Below are positions 41,424 to 43,366 of a DNA stretch of 43,366 nucleotides, piece after piece. Source of the DNA: Candidatus Gastranaerophilales bacterium (GTDB lineage Bacteria > Cyanobacteriota > Vampirovibrionia > Gastranaerophilales > Gastranaerophilaceae); NCBI GenBank assembly GCA_944323945.1, contig CALUUL010000010.1, positions 1 through 43,366 of the forward strand, read 5' to 3'. Under the pieces are notes generated by a model. The model searched no databases, was not told the DNA's origin, and saw only the letters and a list, made by a program, of their open reading frames with translations. The position numbers and the translations under genes were made by a program. Every line of letters starts with the position of its first letter. Position 1 is the stretch's first letter.

Positions 41424-42290
41424 ATGACAATAAAAGAAGTGAAAAAATTTTCAAAATTCATATATTTATTCTTATTTATATTATGTATATTGCCTCTATC
41501 TGTAAATGCATATAGTAATTTTAATGACAGATATGAATATGTACCCCTCAAAGAAAATAATATTGGTTTTAAAAGTTCAGATGAAAATGAGGAAATCTTA
41601 TTTATAGTTGACTTCTCAAACAGTATGAATGAAAAAATAGGCTTTCAACCCAAGGTATATCATGCAATTGAAGCAATAAAATCAATTTTAAATGAATCAG
41701 GAAATAGAATAAAAATTGGACTTAGAATTTTTGGAGTTACTGATAAACCTATTATTGGTATAGATAGAGATGGTTATTATTGGAGAAAGGAAAATTTATG
41801 TACAGCATCGACTCTTGTCATGCCAATTTCAAGATACAATAATGACAATATTTCTTCGAAATTAAGTCAATATAAACCTATGGGGGTTTCACCTATTGGA
41901 TATTCGTTAAAACAAGCCTTACAAAATGATTTTACTCCATCTGCCTCTTTAAAACACATTATATTAGTCACTGATGGCGGAGAAAATTGTAATGAAGATC
42001 CTTGTCATTATATAAAAAAAATAATGTCATTAAGAAATGATATTAAAATTGATGTAATTGGAATTTCTGTTAATGAAAATGCATTTTCACAATTAAGTTG
42101 TATCGCAAATGTGGCAAAAGGAAAATATTATAAAATTAACAAGCAAGAAGATTTTAAAGTTAAATTTCAAGAAGCATTTTACTCTGAAAAAAATATTCCA
42201 TATCAAGTTCCTCAAATTAATAATACAAAAACTTTTCCGAGTAGCAGTGGAATAAGATATAAAAGTTTTGTATTAGAATTTAATGATTAA
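41424..42290 (+). CDS. Secreted VWA-domain protein (paralogue 2)
   Basis: The ATG at 41424 gives a product with a typical signal peptide (KFIYLFLFILCILPLSVNAY). An upstream frame from 41346 would overlap paralogue 1 and adds no useful residues. The VWA domain has the MIDAS site D63-F-S65-N-S67, GVSPIGYSLKQAL and LVTDGGENCNEDPC, then LSCIA. It is longer than its neighbours because of an insertion between the first strands and the CTAST segment. A 13-residue C-terminal tail after SSSGIRYK has no recognised motif. The cysteine pattern matches the other copies. Confidence 0.88.
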   Translation: MTIKEVKKFSKFIYLFLFILCILPLSVNAYSNFNDRYEYVPLKENNIGFKSSDENEEILFIVDFSNSMNEKIGFQPKVYHAIEAIKSILNESGNRIKIGLRIFGVTDKPIIGIDRDGYYWRKENLCTASTLVMPISRYNNDNISSKLSQYKPMGVSPIGYSLKQALQNDFTPSASLKHIILVTDGGENCNEDPCHYIKKIMSLRNDIKIDVIGISVNENAFSQLSCIANVAKGKYYKINKQEDFKVKFQEAFYSEKNIPYQVPQINNTKTFPSSSGIRYKSFVLEFND

Positions 42291-42297
42291 AATTATA

Positions 42298-42311
42298 TAT
42301 ACAATTGTATA
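42298..42311. repeat. 14-bp palindrome between VWA paralogues 2 and 3
   Basis: TATACAATTGTATA is a perfect palindrome in the 74-bp gap and overlaps a TATAAT-like box. It may be an operator or simply the -10 region of a promoter for the third VWA gene. Such AT palindromes arise by chance in this genome. Confidence 0.3.
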
Positions 42312-42364
42312 ATGACATATAATTTAGTATTTGCTATTATTATTCTATAAAATACGAGTGAAAT

Positions 42365-43096
42365 ATGAAAAAGTTTATTATTATAATATTTTTGTTTTTA
42401 ATATTAGGCAATGTTGTTAAGGCTGATCCTAATTTTACTTATTCGACACCACAAAATTACGAATTTACAAATCAAAATAATTCAAAAATAAAGGAGAAAA
42501 TACTATTTATTGTTGATTTTTCTAATAGTATGAACGAACGAATAGGACATCAAAAAAAGTTAGATATAGCACTTTCTACTATGAAGGAAATATTACAACA
42601 AATTCCGCAAAATATTGAAGTTGGTTTAAGAGTATATGGACATAGAAACGGATTTACACCAAGACAAAGCTGTACTGCTTCTCAGCTCATTTCCCCAATC
42701 CAAACAAACAATGCAATGAATATATATTCAAGATTAAGTTCATTAAATGCTGTTGGATGGACACCTATTACATATTCATTAAAACAAGCAGCTTTTTCTG
42801 ATTTTACAGATACAACATCAAAAAAAAGAATTATATTAATAAGTGATGGTGGTGAAAACTGCGATGAAAGTCCTTGTGATTTTATTATTGAATTAATGAA
42901 ACATAGAGATGATATAAGAATTGATGTTATAGCATTAGCTATCGGAGATAAAGATGCTAATAACCAATTAAAATGTGTTGCACTAGTTACTTCTGGTAAA
43001 TTTTATAATGCAAATACTGCTGCAGAATTAAAAAATAGTTTACAAGACTCTTTAAACTTAGAAAAAGAAGTTCAAGGTGTAATTCTTAATTATTAA
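42365..43096 (+). CDS. Secreted VWA-domain protein (paralogue 3)
   Basis: A signal peptide (residues 1-20, ending VVKA) leads to the VWA domain. The MIDAS site is D51-F-S53-N-S55, with the Thr in GWTPITYSLKQA and the Asp in LISDGGENCDESPC, followed by LKCVA. It is closest to paralogue 2 (shared FIVDFSNSMNE and DGGENC). All three metal-site motifs are intact. The three genes are in one direction with short gaps and probably serve one cell-surface or periplasmic function. Confidence 0.9.
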   Translation: MKKFIIIIFLFLILGNVVKADPNFTYSTPQNYEFTNQNNSKIKEKILFIVDFSNSMNERIGHQKKLDIALSTMKEILQQIPQNIEVGLRVYGHRNGFTPRQSCTASQLISPIQTNNAMNIYSRLSSLNAVGWTPITYSLKQAAFSDFTDTTSKKRIILISDGGENCDESPCDFIIELMKHRDDIRIDVIALAIGDKDANNQLKCVALVTSGKFYNANTAAELKNSLQDSLNLEKEVQGVILNY

Positions 43097-43176
43097 TATT
43101 TGTTAATATAATAAAAACTTATATCAATAAATATAAATAAAAATTTTTTATATAAATATTGATAGGAGGTTTTTAA

Positions 43177-43366
43177 ATGAATAATTCTTTAGGTTTAAAT
43201 TATCCTTTAGGTTTTGTTAAATCAGCAGTAGTTGGACCTGGTTCTGCATTAAACCTTGCAAAAGATGAAAATAGTTTAGGAAATTATGCTAAATCAGCAG
43301 TAGTTGGACCTGGTTCTGCATTAAACCTTGCAAAAGATGAAAATAGTTTAGGAAATTATGCTAAAT
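43177..43366 (+). CDS. Tandem-repeat protein, partial (3' end outside window)
   Basis: AGGAGG at 43164-43169, 7 nt before the ATG, is a strong ribosome site. The product starts MNNSLGLNYPLGFV, then repeats a 24-residue unit running from KSAVVGPGSALNL to DENSLGNYA. Two full copies and the start of a third are visible. The N-terminal NSLG and NYPLG look like a degenerate unit. There is no signal peptide in the visible part. The family is unknown, and the true length cannot be told. Confidence 0.75.
   Translation, partial: MNNSLGLNYPLGFVKSAVVGPGSALNLAKDENSLGNYAKSAVVGPGSALNLAKDENSLGNYAK
43219..43366 (+). repeat. Perfect 72-bp tandem repeat
   Basis: Units 43219-43290 and 43291-43362 are identical at every base, and the next unit begins at 43363. 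The unit is a multiple of three and encodes 24 residues in frame. Exact identity including third codon positions points to recent expansion. Confidence 0.95.

Noticed and set aside
43219..43366. CRISPR array
   Set aside because: The 72-bp units are contiguous, without spacers, and keep an open reading frame behind a ribosome site.
1..43366. tRNA, rRNA or known riboswitch
   Set aside because: Gaps between genes are short and AT-rich. No cloverleaf, rRNA segment or riboswitch core was recognised on either strand by eye.

Overview
The window is very AT-rich bacterial chromosome that fits the gut lineage Candidatus Gastranaerophilales (Melainabacteria/Vampirovibrionia), the non-photosynthetic sister group of Cyanobacteria. 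The placement is an inference from several features: a 186-residue SLOG/DprA-like protein of a type I know from cyanobacteria (29711-30271), a Tic20-like small membrane protein (12885-13319), a CHASE2 adenylate cyclase, TPR/GT9-like glycosyltransferases, and an N-terminal VSFTG-type tag on one protein. No rRNA, tRNA or CRISPR array was seen, and no gene-free gap exceeds 300 bases.

Regions. 1-1473: a polytopic membrane protein on the minus strand, cut by the window edge. 1570-5942: CHASE2-adenylate cyclase overlapping recG. 5962-12888: cell-surface and small-molecule genes (GT-C and GT2 glycosyltransferases, a TolC-like outer-membrane protein, a stand-alone GlmS-isomerase-like SIS protein, and a RelA/SpoT-like protein with a large insert). 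12885-17194, minus strand: MsbA-like ABC exporter, UDP-glucuronate decarboxylase, TPR protein, Tic20-like protein. 17288-26675: a radical SAM protein, a membrane-anchored glycogen synthase, two paralogous TPR-glycosyltransferases and a TrmA/RumA-type RNA methyltransferase, closed by a strong bidirectional terminator. 26735-31581: an RHH protein, PcrA/UvrD helicase, the SLOG protein and an FAD oxidoreductase.

32239-37568 is the most striking element: a complete integrated microvirus (Microviridae, Gokushovirinae-like) of 5,314 bp. It has recognisable VP5, VP2 pilot, VP3 scaffold, VP1 capsid and VP4 HUH replication initiator, several small ORFs, and no integrase. A 16-bp direct repeat bounds it and sits in two dif-like Xer sites (XerC arm, TATATA centre, XerD arm TTATGTAA). 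The element has split one host gene, an MnmC-like (DUF752) methyltransferase. The N-terminal half lies to the right (37554-38078) and the C-terminal half to the left (31718-32239). Joining them at the repeat restores a continuous frame of about 348 codons. A promoter at the right end of the prophage faces the right attachment site. In the circular phage it would read across attP into the VP5 gene 18 nt beyond, so integration may separate the lytic operon from its promoter.

38305-43366: an orphan NarL-type response regulator, a protein made of four consecutive GntR-like winged helices with no effector domain, a 55-residue peptide gene with a strong ribosome site and its own terminator, three tandem secreted VWA-domain proteins, and the start of a gene made of perfect 72-bp (24-residue) tandem repeats that runs off the end.
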